Shown here one piece after another: positions 1 through 11,781 of a DNA stretch of 64,000 bases. The DNA lies in the NCBI GenBank assembly GCA_022818135.1, contig JAFMSR010000001.1, forward strand, positions 10,241,855 through 10,305,854, read 5' to 3'. How positions within the stretch are numbered: position 1 is the first letter of the stretch; each line of letters starts with the position of its first letter. The position numbers and the translations under genes were made by a program. This DNA comes from Saxidomus purpurata. Taxonomy: Eukaryota > Mollusca > Bivalvia > Venerida > Veneridae. The notes beneath the pieces were generated by a model. It made no database searches, was not told the DNA's origin, and saw only the letters and a list, made by a program, of their open reading frames with translations.

Positions 1-1405
1 TTGTATTCTTATAAAGCACCAATGCCTTGCCTTAGCCAGAGTACACTCGTAAAACAGTGATCTTGAAAATGGCGTCAGTATAGCGACACATTCAATTTAT
101 GCTTTCTCATACTTTTATAAATGTATACTAGTGTGATGACGGATGAAGTTACAACCAAGAACATTGTTATTTTCAAATCAGATCATATTGTTGTGCGTAA
201 ACGAAAATCAACTTTTAAAAAACGATTCTTTATTTTTTTTGTTTAGTATAAATTAGTATATACTTTAAGTAACCTCCCCACCCTTTCTGTTAAAATCCAT
301 CTACCATGAACGCTGATCAAAATCTCTGACTTTTAGGTTTACTTCTTGAAGATGCGGGAAACGGAATTGTATCTGATTACACAATCTTTAAACTGTCATG
401 TTTTCTTTTGCAATGTGTATTCCATATTTATGTATGAATCAATTGTTAAAAGATTTGTTACGGGTGATTAACGCCTCAAACCTTCCTCGAGAAAGTAAAG
501 GATGACTTTTGACTATGAATACCAATAAGTCACTCGAGTTCACCTTACTTGAGGCGTCCTTGAGTCTCCCTTCAGGAAGCCTTTCCCGAGTATGAGTCGA
601 GGTGGAGTTCGAGTAACGACTCTGAATATAGCCATAAAGATCAAATGAGGTTTAACACTAATGGCTATATTCACAGTCGTCACTCGAACTCCACCTCAAC
701 TCATACTCGGGTGAGGCTTCCTTAAGGGATGCTCAAGGACGCCTCAAGTAAGGTGAACTCGAGTGACTAATGGCTATATTCAGAGTCGTCACTCGAACTC
801 CACCTCGACTCATACTCGGGAAAGGCTTCCTTAAGGGATGCTCAAGGACGCCTCAAGTAAGGTGAACTCGAGTGACTTATTGGTATTCATAGTCAAAAGT
901 CATCCTTGACTTTCTCGAGGAAGGTTTGAGGCGTTTATCACCCGTAACAAATCTGTTAATAATTGATTCATACATAAATATGGAATACACATTGTAAAAG
1001 AAACATGACAGTTTAAAGAATTGTGTAATCAGATACGATTCCGTTTCCCGCATCTTCAAGAAGTAAACCTAAAAGTCAGAGATTTTGATCAGCGATTATG
1101 GTGGTTGGATTTTGACAGAAAGGGTGGGGAGGTTACTTAAAATATATACATTGTAATAATTTATACTTAACAAAAAAATAAAGAATCGTTTATTTAAAGT
1201 TGATTTTCGTTTACGTAACAATATGATCTGATTTGAAAATAACAATGTTCTTGGTTGTTACATCATCGGTCATCACACTATACATTTATATAAAAGTATG
1301 AGAAAGCATTAATTGAATGTGTCGCTCTACTGACGCCATTTTCAAGATCACTGTTTTACTTGTGTACTCTTGCTGAGGCTAGGCATTGGTGCTTTATAAA
1401 AAATA
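1..1405. repeat. Inverted repeat, 1-638 against 767-1405, with an extra unit in the centre
   Basis: The sequence from position 1 (cut by the window edge) to about 638 is the reverse complement of about 767-1405. For example, the phrase 'gatgcgggaaacggaat' near 350 reappears inverted near 1040. The spacer 639-766 holds a second direct copy of the inner end, which reads 'taatggctatattcacagtc' at 659 and 'taatggctatattcagagtc' at 767. That end resembles the terminal inverted repeat of a MITE. No coding potential is seen; translations here are by-products of the repeat. Confidence 0.85.
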
Positions 1406-1606
1406 TCAATGCACATTGATTTTTTAAAACAAATTGTTAAAAAATAAGTTGGCTTATCTTATAAGATCAGTACCTGGCCCTACCAGAAAAGCATTTTTTT
1501 CATTGCAACTGCCTCACAGTATATTATTTACTTATTCAAGGTTTTGTCTGTCAAGACATTCAAATTATATGTGATTGACCCTTTGATTTTTTGTTGAGTA
1601 TATTTT

Positions 1607-1861
1607 AGCTCGATTACGCAACAAGTTCTCTTAGCTTATAATAATCGCTCTCGAGACACCATACTTGGCCGAACCAATCACTTGTCAGAGAGAGATAGAG
1701 ATTTTCATATCTGGTACACAGTTGCAGCTGCATAAACTGAGACACCTGTGGCATAAAATGTTTTGGTCTAGGACATTTGTCAAGTGGCCTAACTGGGAAT
1801 TGAACGCGGAACCTTTAAGTTGCGAATCGAATTTCGTAATCACTGCACCAATGAGGCCGAC
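1607..1861 (-). mobile_element. tRNA-derived SINE-like element (copy in left palindrome arm)
   Basis: Reverse complement of 5142-5396 (described there). The tRNA-like head is at the high-coordinate end near 1861 and the conserved tail, 'ctcgagagcgatta', reads on the minus strand near 1650. Confidence 0.6.
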
Positions 1862-2517
1862 ACAGTTAGAGAGAGACAGTAAAGAACGAAGGTATGCGTC
1901 TCTGGGGGCGGGGGTGAGTTTGGTGCGATGCGGCAAAAACAGTTAATACTGTGCAGTGAATCCCTGTGCTAATGTATACAAATTAGCAAGATGCAACTTT
2001 GAAATCAGAGAAATAAAAACAGAGCGATAATTATACTGTTGAATCCTGATCGTGCAAGTTTTATTTCATGTTAAAATATAATATCCTGGTCTGACTCGGC
2101 GGGGAGGGGGAGAACCAAACCGACCCCCATTCCTATGCCTATGTTTTTCTTGTCCATTTATTGATTGCGTTGAGTGTACTTCACAATCCTCTTGATCGAA
2201 ATCCCCTTGGTCCAAAAATAATCCCCTCTATGGATTTTACAAGTGAAAAGGCATATTTTGAATGAAAAATTACACTAAATGTTTTATTTGTTTCTAGTTT
2301 TACTTTACTATAGCGAATGATTGTAAAAAAAATTATTGAAATTACAATGTAAAATTAATTTAGGGGATTATGACTACTATGCCAAGGGAATTTTGAGTGT
2401 CTCCCGATTGCGCCCAGGCACCTCAACTGTCCAACTTTCTAAGGCGATATAGTCTGCGCAATTTGTCTAGGGTGAGTTTTTGGTCATAAAATATGTTTTA
2501 TTGCCTACTGAGTTTTA

Positions 2518-2862
2518 TTTCGATTTTTAAGTACTAGTATAATATCTTAAGAAGAATTCCACATCATTAAAATCATCTCAGGGGTTGCCTCTGTCCCTTA
2601 AAACTATCCATGGCATACGGACCTATACAACTTCACCTATTTGCTGCAATTCGTCAATTTCTCACTGGAGTCATATTCAAAATGACACGAGGAAGCGCTT
2701 TCGCTCCTCGAAATATCTGTCCTTACTCGAGGTTACTCGACCCTTCCTTACGTTTATGAATACCAATCGCATCTCATTGGAGGAAATGCATCGACCGTTA
2801 CCCGATTAAAGGTAATTATCTGTTCGAGTTTGAGTCGAGGAACGTTTCTGAATATAGCCATA
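2518..2862 (+). repeat. 345-bp unit, copy 1 of 4 in alternating orientation
   Basis: This unit starts 'tttcgatttttaagtactag' and ends 'gtttctgaatatagccata'. Further copies lie at 3191-3461 (minus, shortened), 3463-3814 (plus) and 4141-4485 (minus). The end resembles the MITE end at 659 and 767, so this is probably a non-autonomous DNA element multiplied in head-to-head fashion. Confidence 0.7.
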
Positions 2863-3190
2863 ATTGGTATTCATATGGCTTTCTAACGCAGTTATTGACG
2901 TAACGTCGTTTCTGATTGGTGACGTCGTTTGAATTTGCGACTATTAAATAACGTATATATAGTCGCAAAATTCAAACGGCGTTTTAATTATCGCATTTAG
3001 ACACATTGTGCGTTAGAAAAGGGATAACTATTTAGTGATTTTGATATTTGCGACCGTATATACGGTTTTAATGGTCGCAAACAGTTTTAACAGCTCCGGC
3101 TAACGCCGTCGATGTTAAAAATATTTGCGACCATTAAAAACCGTATATACAGTCGCAAATATCAAAATTACAAAACAGTTATTCCTATAA
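2863..3190. repeat. Hairpin-rich insert between repeat units (left copy)
   Basis: This stretch contains self-complementary pieces: 'gcgactattaaataacgt' against 'acgtatatatagtcgc', and 'gatatttgcgaccgtatata' near 3040 against its complement near 3150. It begins 'ggtattcatatggctttcta'. The same insert appears inverted at 3815-4140. It is probably a nested foldback or MITE-type element with no coding capacity. Confidence 0.6.
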
Positions 3191-3461
3191 TATTCAGAAA
3201 CGTTCCTCGACTCAAACTCGAACAGATAATTACCTTTAATCGGGTAACGGTCGATGCATTTCCTCCAATGAGGAGCGTTTGGTATTCATAAACGTAAGGA
3301 AGGGTCGAGTAACCTCGAGTAAGGACAGATATTTCGAGGAGCGAAAGCGCTTCCTCGAGCTGCACTCAAGGTGTCATTTTGAATATGACTCCAGTGAGAA
3401 ATTGACGAATTGCAGGAAATAGATGAAGTTGTATAGGTCCGTATGCCATGGATAGTTTTGA
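3191..3461 (-). repeat. Unit copy 2 of 4 (minus), flanking the palindrome centre
   Basis: Reverse complement of the unit at 2518-2862, lacking its first ~80 bases. It meets copy 3 at the palindrome centre. Relative to copies 1 and 4 it carries extra bases, 'gctgcactcaaggtg' near 3360, that it shares only with copy 3. Confidence 0.7.
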
Positions 3462-3462
3462 T

Positions 3463-3814
3463 TTCGTTTTTTAAGTACTAGTATAATATCTCAAGAAGAA
3501 TACCACATCATTAAAATCATCTCAGGGGTTGCCTCTGTCCCTCAAAACTATCCATGGCATACGGACCTATACAACTTCATCTATTTCCTGCAATTCGTCA
3601 ATTTCTCACTGGAGTCATATTCAAAATGACACCTTGAGTGCAGCTCGAGGAAGCGCTTTCGCTCCTCGAAATATCTGTCCTTACTCGAGGTTACTCGACC
3701 CTTCCTTACGTTTATGAATACCAAACGCTCCTCATTGGAGGAAATGCATCGACCGTTACCCGATTAAAGGTAATTATCTGTTCGAGTTTGAGTCGAGGAA
3801 CGTTTCTGAATATT
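3463..3814 (+). repeat. Unit copy 3 of 4 (plus)
   Basis: Starts 'tttcgttttttaagtactag' and follows copy 2 directly. It carries the same extra 'caccttgagtgcagc' stretch near 3630 as copy 2, which shows that copies 2 and 3 are each other's closest relatives. Confidence 0.7.
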
Positions 3815-4140
3815 ATAGGAATAACTGTTTTGTAATTTTGATATTTGCGACTGTATATACGGTTTTTAATGGTCGCAAATATTTTTAACGGCGACGGCGT
3901 TAGCCGGAGCTGTTAAAACTGTTTGCGACCATTAAAACCGTATATACGGTCGCAAATATCAAAATCACTAAATAGTTATCCCTTTTCTAACGCACAATGT
4001 GTCTAAATGCGATAATTAAAACGCCGTTTGAATTTTGCGACTATATATACGTTATTTAATAGTCGCAAATTCAAACGACGTCACCAATCAGAAACGACGT
4101 TACGTCAATAACTGCGTTAGAAAGCCATATGAATACCAAT
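3815..4140. repeat. Hairpin-rich insert (right copy)
   Basis: Inverted copy of 2863-3190, with the same internal self-complementary segments. Confidence 0.6.
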
Positions 4141-4485
4141 TATGGCTATATTCAGAAACGTTCCTCGACTCAAACTCGAACAGATAATTACCTTTAATCG
4201 GGTAACGGTCGATGCATTTCCTCCAATGAGATGCGATTGGTATTCATAAACGTAAGGAAGGGTCGAGTAACCTCGAGTAAGGACAGATATTTCGAGGAGC
4301 GAAAGCGCTTCCTCGTGTCATTTTGAATATGACTCCAGTGAGAAATTGACGAATTGCAGCAAATAGGTGAAGTTGTATAGGTCCGTATGCCATGGATAGT
4401 TTTAAGGGACAGAGGCAACCCCTGAGATGATTTTAATGATGTGGAATTCTTCTTAAGATATTATACTAGTACTTAAAAATCGAAA
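4141..4485 (-). repeat. Unit copy 4 of 4 (minus)
   Basis: Reverse complement of copy 1 (2518-2862), near identical including the 'gaattcttcttaag' variant that distinguishes copies 1 and 4 from copy 3. Confidence 0.7.
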
Positions 4486-5141
4486 TAAAACTCAGTAGGC
4501 AATAAAACATATTTTATGACCAAAAACTCACCCTAGACAAATTGCGCAGACTATATCGCCTTAGAAAGTTGGACAGTTGAGGTGCCTGGGCGCAATCGGG
4601 AGACACTCAAAATCCCCTTGGCATAGTAGTCATAATCCCCTAAATTAATTTTACATTGTAATTTCAATAATTTTTTTTTACAATCATTCGCTATAGTAAA
4701 GTAAAACTAGAAACAAATAAAACATTTAGTGTAATTTTTCATTCAAAATATGCCTTTTCACTTGTAAAATCCATAGAGGGGATTATTTTTGGACCAAGGG
4801 GATTTCGATCAAGGGGATTGTGAAGTACACTCAACGCAATCACTAAATGGACAAGAAAAACATAGGCATAGGAATGGGGGTCGGTTTGGTTCTCCCCCTT
4901 CCCGCCGAATCAGACCAGGATATTATATTTTAACATGAAATAAAACTTGCACGATCAGGATTCAACAGTATAATTATCGCTCTGTTTTTATTTCTCTGAT
5001 TTCAAAGTTGCATCTTGCTAAATTGTATACATTAGCACAGGGATTCACTGCACAGTATTAACTGTTTTTGCCGCATCGCACCAAACTCACCCCCGCCCCC
5101 AGAGACGCATACCTTCATTCTTTACTGTCTCTAACTGTGTC

Positions 5142-5396
5142 GGCCTCATTGGTGCAGTGATTACGAAATTCGATTCGCAACTTAAAGGTTCCGCGTTCAA
5201 TTCCCAGTTAGGCCACTTGACAAATGTCCTAGACCAAAACATTTTATGCCACAGGTGTCTCAGTTTATGCAGCTGCAACTGTGTACCAGATATGAAAATC
5301 TCTATCTCTCTCTGACAAGTGATTGGTTCGGCCAAGTATGGTGTCTCGAGAGCGATTATTATAAGCTAAGAGAACTTGTTGCGTAATCGAGCTAAA
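5142..5396 (+). mobile_element. tRNA-derived SINE-like element
   Basis: The head reads 'gtcggcctcattggtgcagtg', a degenerate polymerase III A box. About 50 bases on comes 'ggttccgcgttcaattccc', a degenerate B box. The tail 'ctcgagagcgattattataa' followed by 'gcgtaatcgagctaaaa' is shared with the elements at 15512-15775 and 32262-32440, which defines a family with a common 3' end. Product is a non-coding retroposon. Family name not assigned. Confidence 0.65.
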
Positions 5397-6994
5397 ATTT
5401 ACTCAACAAAAAATCAGAGGGTCAATTACATATAATTTGAATGTCTTGACAGACAAAACCTTGAATAAGTAAATAATATACTGTGAGGCAGTTGCAATGA
5501 AAAAAATGCTTTTCTGGTAGGGCCAGGTACTGATCTTATAAGATAAGCCAACTTATTTTTTAACAATTTGTTTTAAAACAATCAATGTGCATTGATATTT
5601 TTTATAAAGCACCAATGCCTAGCCTCAGCAAGAGTACACAAGTAAAACAGTGGTCTTGAAAATGACGTCAGTAGAGCGACACATTCAATTAATGCTTTCT
5701 CATACTTTTATATAAATGTATAGTGTGATGACCGATGATGTAACAACCAAGAACATTGTTATTTTCAAATCAGATCATATTGTTACGTAAACGAAAATCA
5801 ACTTTAAATAAACGATTCTTTATTTTTTTGTTAAGTATAAATTAGTACAATGTATATATTTTAAGTAACCTCCCCACCCTTTCTGTCAAAATCCAACCAC
5901 CATAATCGCTGATCAAAATCTCTGACTTTTAGGTTTACGTCTTGAAGATGCGGGAAACGGAATCGTATCCCATTACACATAATTCTTTAAACTGTCATGT
6001 TTTCTTTTACAATGTGTATTCCATATTTATGTATGCATCAATTATTAACAGATTTGTTACGGGTGATTAACGCCTCAAACCTTCCTCGAGAAAGTCAAGG
6101 ATGACTTTTGACTATGGCCCGTATTCTAAGTCCGAACTCAAACTCATGCTCAACTTGAACTCACTGGAGGAATGCTCAATGAAAGCTTGAGGAACACTCA
6201 ATTGAGTGGCTGTCAAGTATATAATCGGTATTCATATTCGCCACTCAACCTTGACTTTATAGAGTATACTCGAAGTTGACTTACTATATGCATGCATTAG
6301 GCAAAGCGTATTTTTTCACAGACTTGGATCTTAATTGATTAAAATAATTGGTGAAAAAGAAATTATCTGTCATAGAAAACAAAGTATGTCAAATATATCA
6401 AGTAAACGAAATCGGGGTTGCTTGTTAATGGATAAAAATTAATTTCCAGTTACGGTACATTTCAGCTGCTGGACCACCTGTATTATAATGCAAAACAATG
6501 ATTATATGCAAGGATTTATTTAAATATTTCTTTCTTTGACTGAAAATATAACTGTTGCCTTTTATTATTCATATTTATCATGGTCGAAATAATGCAACCC
6601 TACCGACAGATGTATACCACCTGTGTATAAAAAACATACAATTTATGCATTAATGTTATTTTTAGTAAACTTTCGAAATTGGTTGTTATCAGAAAATCAG
6701 AAAATAGAGCGACAGATTCCTTAGATGGAGTATGTGTCAATCCCTTCTATCGGCGCAAGTATCGGTCAGAACTCAAGGAAGCAGTCATTTTCAGTTGCAA
6801 GAACTTGTTATACCGTCGCTTTAATATTTAATAATTAAGTCTATATGAAATACTATACAGTGTAACTTTTTAAACGATCACCTGAGGGACAAGTAAATTG
6901 TTAAATTGTTAACAAAACGATCTCTTCGTACAGCATATTTTGTTTTGAATGATTCAGGTTGGGCTCAAAATAGCGGTTCCATAATGCAACAGGT

Positions 6995-6997
6995 TTC

Positions 6998-7048
<51 letters not shown>

Positions 7049-7075
7049 GCAGCAGAAATGATATCATCATTATCA
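6995..7075. repeat. (ATC)n / (GAT)n microsatellite
   Basis: Run of 'atc' triplets with interruptions. Read on the minus strand it gives an Asp-rich peptide, which I regard as a repeat translation, not a gene. Confidence 0.85.
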
Positions 7076-7340
7076 TCATTCTTATTTATAGTCAGCAAGG
7101 TACAGTAAACAAATAAACGCTAATGTGAACCGTTGAAACGACCGAGCAGGTGGTGGCGTATAGTCATGATAGTGGCATTGGTGAAACGCGAGTGTGTTTG
7201 AGCACTGCGCGAATCAGTCTCTCCAGTAATTTTGACAAAATCAAAAAGATGCCTTACGAAGTAAAACGTTAGTATAAGTTTGCGAGTAATACAACAATAC
7301 GGCTATGGTGCATTTGTTTAAGCATATTTAGTTAACTTTT

Positions 7341-7475
7341 GCATAACCGGGGACTACACAATCAATACTTCCAATGGCGCCTAGAAATCCTCCAATTTAT
7401 CCAAACTTCCTTTGCATCTGAGCACAATTCTGTTAGACTGAAAAGATACTGCTGTTGAGAAGCAACTGCAGCAGA
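7341..7475 (-). pseudogene. Harbinger transposase fragment (nuclease region start)
   Basis: Minus-strand translation around 7341-7440 reads, with an internal stop, a segment ending G-G-F-L-G-A-I-G-S-I-D-C-V-V-P-G-Y. Harbinger transposases and HARBI1 have a conserved 'GFP.(V/A)IG.IDGTH.PI' block carrying the first catalytic Asp, and this matches it closely, with Cys-Val in place of Gly-Thr. The sequence breaks off just after the block, so later catalytic residues are missing. This is a dead remnant inside the element 6116-8854. Confidence 0.6.
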
Positions 7476-8869
7476 GACACGTCGATTCTGGATTGTGGAG
7501 GCAGACTACAGTTTTCTTGGCTTTTCACACAACACTCGACTCCGCAACTTTCAAAACCACAACCCAAACACTGTAATCACATACCTGAAACAAATGTAGT
7601 ACATTTTTAGCATGATCATGTGTGACTCAATAAAAAATGCCAGTAATTTCAGTCCGAAACCAAAACCGTCATCCACCAGCTCAGCATTCTCCGTTTTCAA
7701 ATATCGCGAAATCTGACGACAAAATAACACATTTTGCTAATGTTTACACTACCACTGAAAATTCTTCTACACTGATGGAACCAACTGCTACACTGTTTCC
7801 GACTCTTGAAACACTGTAAATCAAGAAAACAAGCTCCATGCTACAAGGTTTCCATACCGTTTCTTCAAAATTTTAAATCTCCAAGGGTCCCTGTCAAAAT
7901 GAAACTTGCATTCCCGGCTAATTCTAGACAGACATGCTTTCGTACTTGGCAGCCATTACGTCACTACTGCAAGGTCAATGTCACTGGTTTCACTTTCATC
8001 AAATCACTAAATCTCAATACTTGACAATGAAAATGCATATATAGCATGTATTAATATTATCAACCAAGACCATGCACTTGGATCTGCATTTTACCTCTAA
8101 TTTGTAAATTTAACCCTGGCCAATTCGTCACTAACAGCCTGAAACCGTATACTGCCTCCTGTGCGATAAACAGAAATACACCAACTTCCTGTTGTTATCA
8201 ACATCTGGCCAGGAATGCCTCGGTTTGAAACAACATTAAATGTTAATTTTAAATTTTAATTAATTCCAATCTGTCCAAAAATAAATATGACACCATGGGA
8301 TTAATCAAATTTTTGGAGCGTGGGTTACCCCCTCCTACCCCCCTGCTTACCCCGGGTGATAAAATTTTGTCACCAGAGTACATCTAGGGCAATCAATCAT
8401 ACAAATGTATTAAATTTTCACTATCAGCTAGTTTTAGCCATGTGATGGAATTCTGGCAGCAGAGACAATCTTGTACAGTCAAAGATGATATATTTATGTG
8501 TGTACCTTCTGTGTTGATAACATGTGTAGTTAATGCAAAATGGGTAAAATACGAGTTGATAACCTAGGCATATGAGTGAGATCCACATGGCAAACATTTA
8601 TACACATGCATCTTGTATAATATAAGGCTGATAAGCGAAATATTTTAACTTAAAAAATTATCGTAATCACAAACCATACTTGATGGCCACTCAACAAAAT
8701 CTAACTATTTGGAGTGAACTCCAGCGAAACTAACCTTTATGAATACCAACTATGACTCACCTGAGCGATCCATGGTACCGTTAGGCAATTACACCTACTT
8801 ACAACTACTTAACTCACTGAGGGTTAGTTTGAGTTTCGACTTAGAATACGGGCCATTGTTGTATATATA

Positions 8870-9952
8870 GGTCCGTGCTTGAACTATCTGGAGGAGCTCG
8901 AGGAACACTCTAGTGACTGGCTGTCAATTATAGAATATTCGCCACTCAACCTTGATTTATTGAGTATACTCGAAATTGACTTACTACATGCATTCAGTAG
9001 GCAAACTTTTTTTTCACAGACTTTGAAATAAATTAATAAAAGGAATTGGTGAAAAAGAAAGTAGCTGTCATAGAAAACAAAGGATGCTTAATATATTAAA
9101 AGAAATCGGAGTTGCACACTGCTTGCTAGTTAATGGGCAGTAAGTTTGACTGTATCAGAAAGTTGTCTTACGAAGTAAAACGTTAGTATTCGTTTGCAAA
9201 TAAGACAACAATACGGCTATGGTGCATTTGTTTAAGCATATTTAGTTAATTTTAGCATATCCGGGGACTACACAATCAATACTTCCAATGGTGCCTTGAA
9301 ATCCTCCAATGTCTCGAAACTTTCTTTGCACCTGAGCACAATCCTGTTAGACTGGATATATACTGCTGTTGAGAAGCAACTGCAGGAGAGACACGTCGAT
9401 TCTGGGTTGTGCGATAAAAAGAAATTCACCATCAACTTCATTTTATCATAATCTGCCCAGGAATGCCTCCGTTTGAAATAACGATGGATGCATTCCAATA
9501 ATAAATATGATACCATGACGTATATTAAACTTTTAAAGCGTGGGTATACCCTCTTCTCCTACCCCTCCCTCTCCCCTTGTACTTCTGCGCCGATAGACAT
9601 CGGTAACATGTGTAATTAACGCAAAATGGGTAAAATTCGAGTTGATAACCTAGGCATATCAGTGAGATCAACGGCAAACATTTATATTTTGTATATTATA
9701 AGGCTGATAGGCGAACATTTTGAACTTAAAAATTGTCGTATTTACAAACAAAACTTGAGTGCATCAGAAGTGACCGTGATGGTCACTCAACAAAACCTAA
9801 CTATTAAAAGTGAACTCCAGCGAAAGTAACCTTTGTGAATACCAACTATGACTAACCTTTTGCATGGCATCGTTAGGTAATTACACGTACTTACAACTAC
9901 CTGTACTTAACTCACTGAGTGTAAGTTCGAGTTTCGACTTAAAATACGGGCC
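8870..9952 (-). mobile_element. Second, shorter Harbinger-like element related to 6116-8854
   Basis: The right end closes 'cgacttaaaatacgggcc' at 9952, matching the end at 8854. The left end is worn ('ggtccgtgcttgaact'). The inner sequence parallels the first element, for example 'ccaggaatgcct.cgtttgaa' near 8210 and 9460. It is a deletion derivative standing next to its relative. An inverted copy lies at 48087-49160. Confidence 0.6.
9258..9516 (-). pseudogene. Harbinger transposase fragment, better-preserved copy
   Basis: The minus strand at about 9258-9350 reads R-K-F-R-D-I-G-G-F-Q-G-T-I-G-S-I-D-C-V-V, matching the first catalytic block of Harbinger nucleases. It has no in-frame stop in this block, unlike the copy at 7341-7475. 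Upstream residues include a Cys-rich stretch (S-C-S-C-F). The C-terminal catalytic half is absent, so no activity is expected. Confidence 0.6.
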
Positions 9953-11454
9953 TAATAATGCATATATAACTGAATGATTTGTTTACTCATATCATATAAA
10001 AACAGCACTTTCTGGTGTCCGAGAAACTAATCTGATCGAAAAAAAGTAGTTCATTGGTCAACACTCGGTGGATGGGTATGAAAGAGGGTCACCTTGTGAC
10101 GTACTTACAACATTCAAACCTTACATTTTGTATTTAGGAAAAAATGCATTCGAATTCAAGTCTGTACAACAGAAATGACTCATTCTATTTCAGCAAAACA
10201 AAAAACATTGACAATATATTAAACTATCTTGATAATCGTGTGATACGTTTCATTTCCTTATACAGGCCTACCCTGAACACATTCGAAACTACATTGTACA
10301 TATATACATGACATACTCTCAGCGGACACGGACTTACTTCGGCTAATAGTTTTAATCCATATTCTGCACTCACACATAGTTTCTCCAAGATTGTCTAACA
10401 TGTTCCAGAATATCATGCTTTCAGTCACATCAAATTCATTTCATTCACAATTAACAGTATTTCCTATGCTCAACATGAATATTTGTTGTTGTTTATTTCT
10501 CAATCTCTTTGCGTGTTGATACAAAATTACGTCACTTTACCATAGTCTACGTAAACAAGAAAGAGTATGATAACTAAGTACAAAAGGGAATGTAACTTTA
10601 CGGATAGATTCTAGTTTACCGGCCTCAATTTATGAAGACTAATGTTTAAGGTAGGTTTTGGATCAGTTGACCTTTAAAATGAACGGTATATAATGATAAC
10701 TCATTTATACGGCTGTCCCTGTAAGCGGTTCAAACCATTTAGACATCATGCTTGTGCATTCTTATTTCTCATTTTTAGTTTTTACGCTTTTGTTTAGCAT
10801 GCAATCTAATCGTTTTGTACGAATTACACGTCTAAAAGGACTAGGTTGTAACTATATACTTTATAAGGCTTTCCCCTTCTTTAGTAAGGGGCCGTTTGCA
10901 GGCGTCTTCTCCTCAGAAAAGTTATTTTAAACTATGCAGTTTTCCTCTAAACTTGACATTTATCTCTGGACTTTTGCGGAAATACCGAGATAATGTCCCC
11001 CAAAATAAGGGCATTGGCTCCCCAGTTAGTAAAAAGGTACGTAAATTTATACACGTTTGCATACTAATAAATGAAATTCACTGACTGCATGCTTTGCGCG
11101 TGTCATAAGCGCGCTATAAACGCTAATGTTCTGTCTAGGAAAACTTAAATTAAAACTTAAAATTGATGTAGCCAAAACTCTAAAAGCAAGTCGTTCAAAT
11201 AATTGATTTAAAGTTTTCCCAGCTATGTAGCATACTTATACCTAAATCCCAAGTACTATGGAGTTATGGTCCTTGGAGAAAATCCATTCTTTCTGGGTCA
11301 TCTTTTGTGTCCCAACTGTTTTATCTGAAGTTAAAACACTGCGCCAGTCTGTGGTAATATTGCAGTTAAGAGTTTCATGTACAGACGTGTTCAGCGACAG
11401 TGCAGTACTCATGTTATATAAACAAGACCGGACAGCAGTATTGTCATTATGACA
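9953..11454. other. Intergenic, no gene recognised
   Basis: AT-rich sequence, present in both arms (inverted at about 46,220-48,086). No splice-framed coding segment or known repeat is recognised. Around 10495 the other arm has a 410-bp insertion (47136-47545) that is missing here. Confidence 0.5.
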
Positions 11455-11781
11455 TATTATACAATTATAGACTAATGTTGAGGTCTGTATATAGTTTTGA
11501 GGACCTGTTAAAAGTGATATTGACCGAGGACAAAGTCCGAGGTCAATATCATTTTTCACAGGTCCGAAAAACTATATATTGACCGAAACATTAGTCTACA
11601 ATTATTATATCGCATACCTCATTAAAAGTAGTGAAAACTATGCGAAAATATAACAGAAATGATGTCTTGAAATCCGTGCAGGTCTACACATCTTTTTCCA
11701 GGTCTACACATACTTTTGCGGACCCGGCACGTGAGCGCTATCGGCCAATCAGGATTAAGTATTTATGACTGGTATACGATA
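11455..11781. mobile_element. Hairpin-containing insertion, absent from the other arm
   Basis: The other arm reads straight through at about 46,220 ('cattatgacataactat' read in arm-1 sense), so about 327 bp were inserted here or lost there. The insert holds a perfect-looking stem around 11515-11560 ('gatattgaccgagg' against 'cctcggtcaatatc'-type complement) and longer outer complementarity ('actaatgtt' against 'aacattagt'). A relative lies at 56440-56625. Looks like a small foldback DNA element. Confidence 0.6.

Larger units (their letters stand above)
889..6115. repeat. Large imperfect palindrome of about 5.2 kb, arms about 2.6 kb
   Basis: Paired positions sum to about 7003: 1665 pairs with 5335, 2585 with 4418, 3168 with 3835, and 889 with 6115, so the centre lies near 3502. 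The arms differ by scattered substitutions and small indels, for example around 2098-2115 against 4888-4905, and near 1870-1890, where arm 1 has a few bases that arm 2 lacks. Outer ends 889-1405 and 5598-6115 are further copies of the block at 1-516, so this block occurs three times. Nothing in it looks like a host gene. Confidence 0.9.
6116..8854 (-). mobile_element. Decayed PIF/Harbinger-like DNA transposon, 2.7 kb
   Basis: The left end 'ggcccgtattctaagtccg' at 6116 is matched inverted at the right end, which closes 'cttagaatacgggcc' at 8854. The terminal inverted repeats are about 30 bp with a few mismatches. I see no clean target duplication. On the minus strand, around 7341-7440, a decayed transposase piece is legible (see its entry). 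A GAT-rich simple repeat lies at 6995-7075. Orientation is taken from the transposase remnant. Confidence 0.65.

Noticed and set aside
6901..7098. Asp-rich frame, minus strand
   Set aside because: Translation of a GAT microsatellite inside a transposon. The following residues might be part of a decayed transposase, but no motif is legible.
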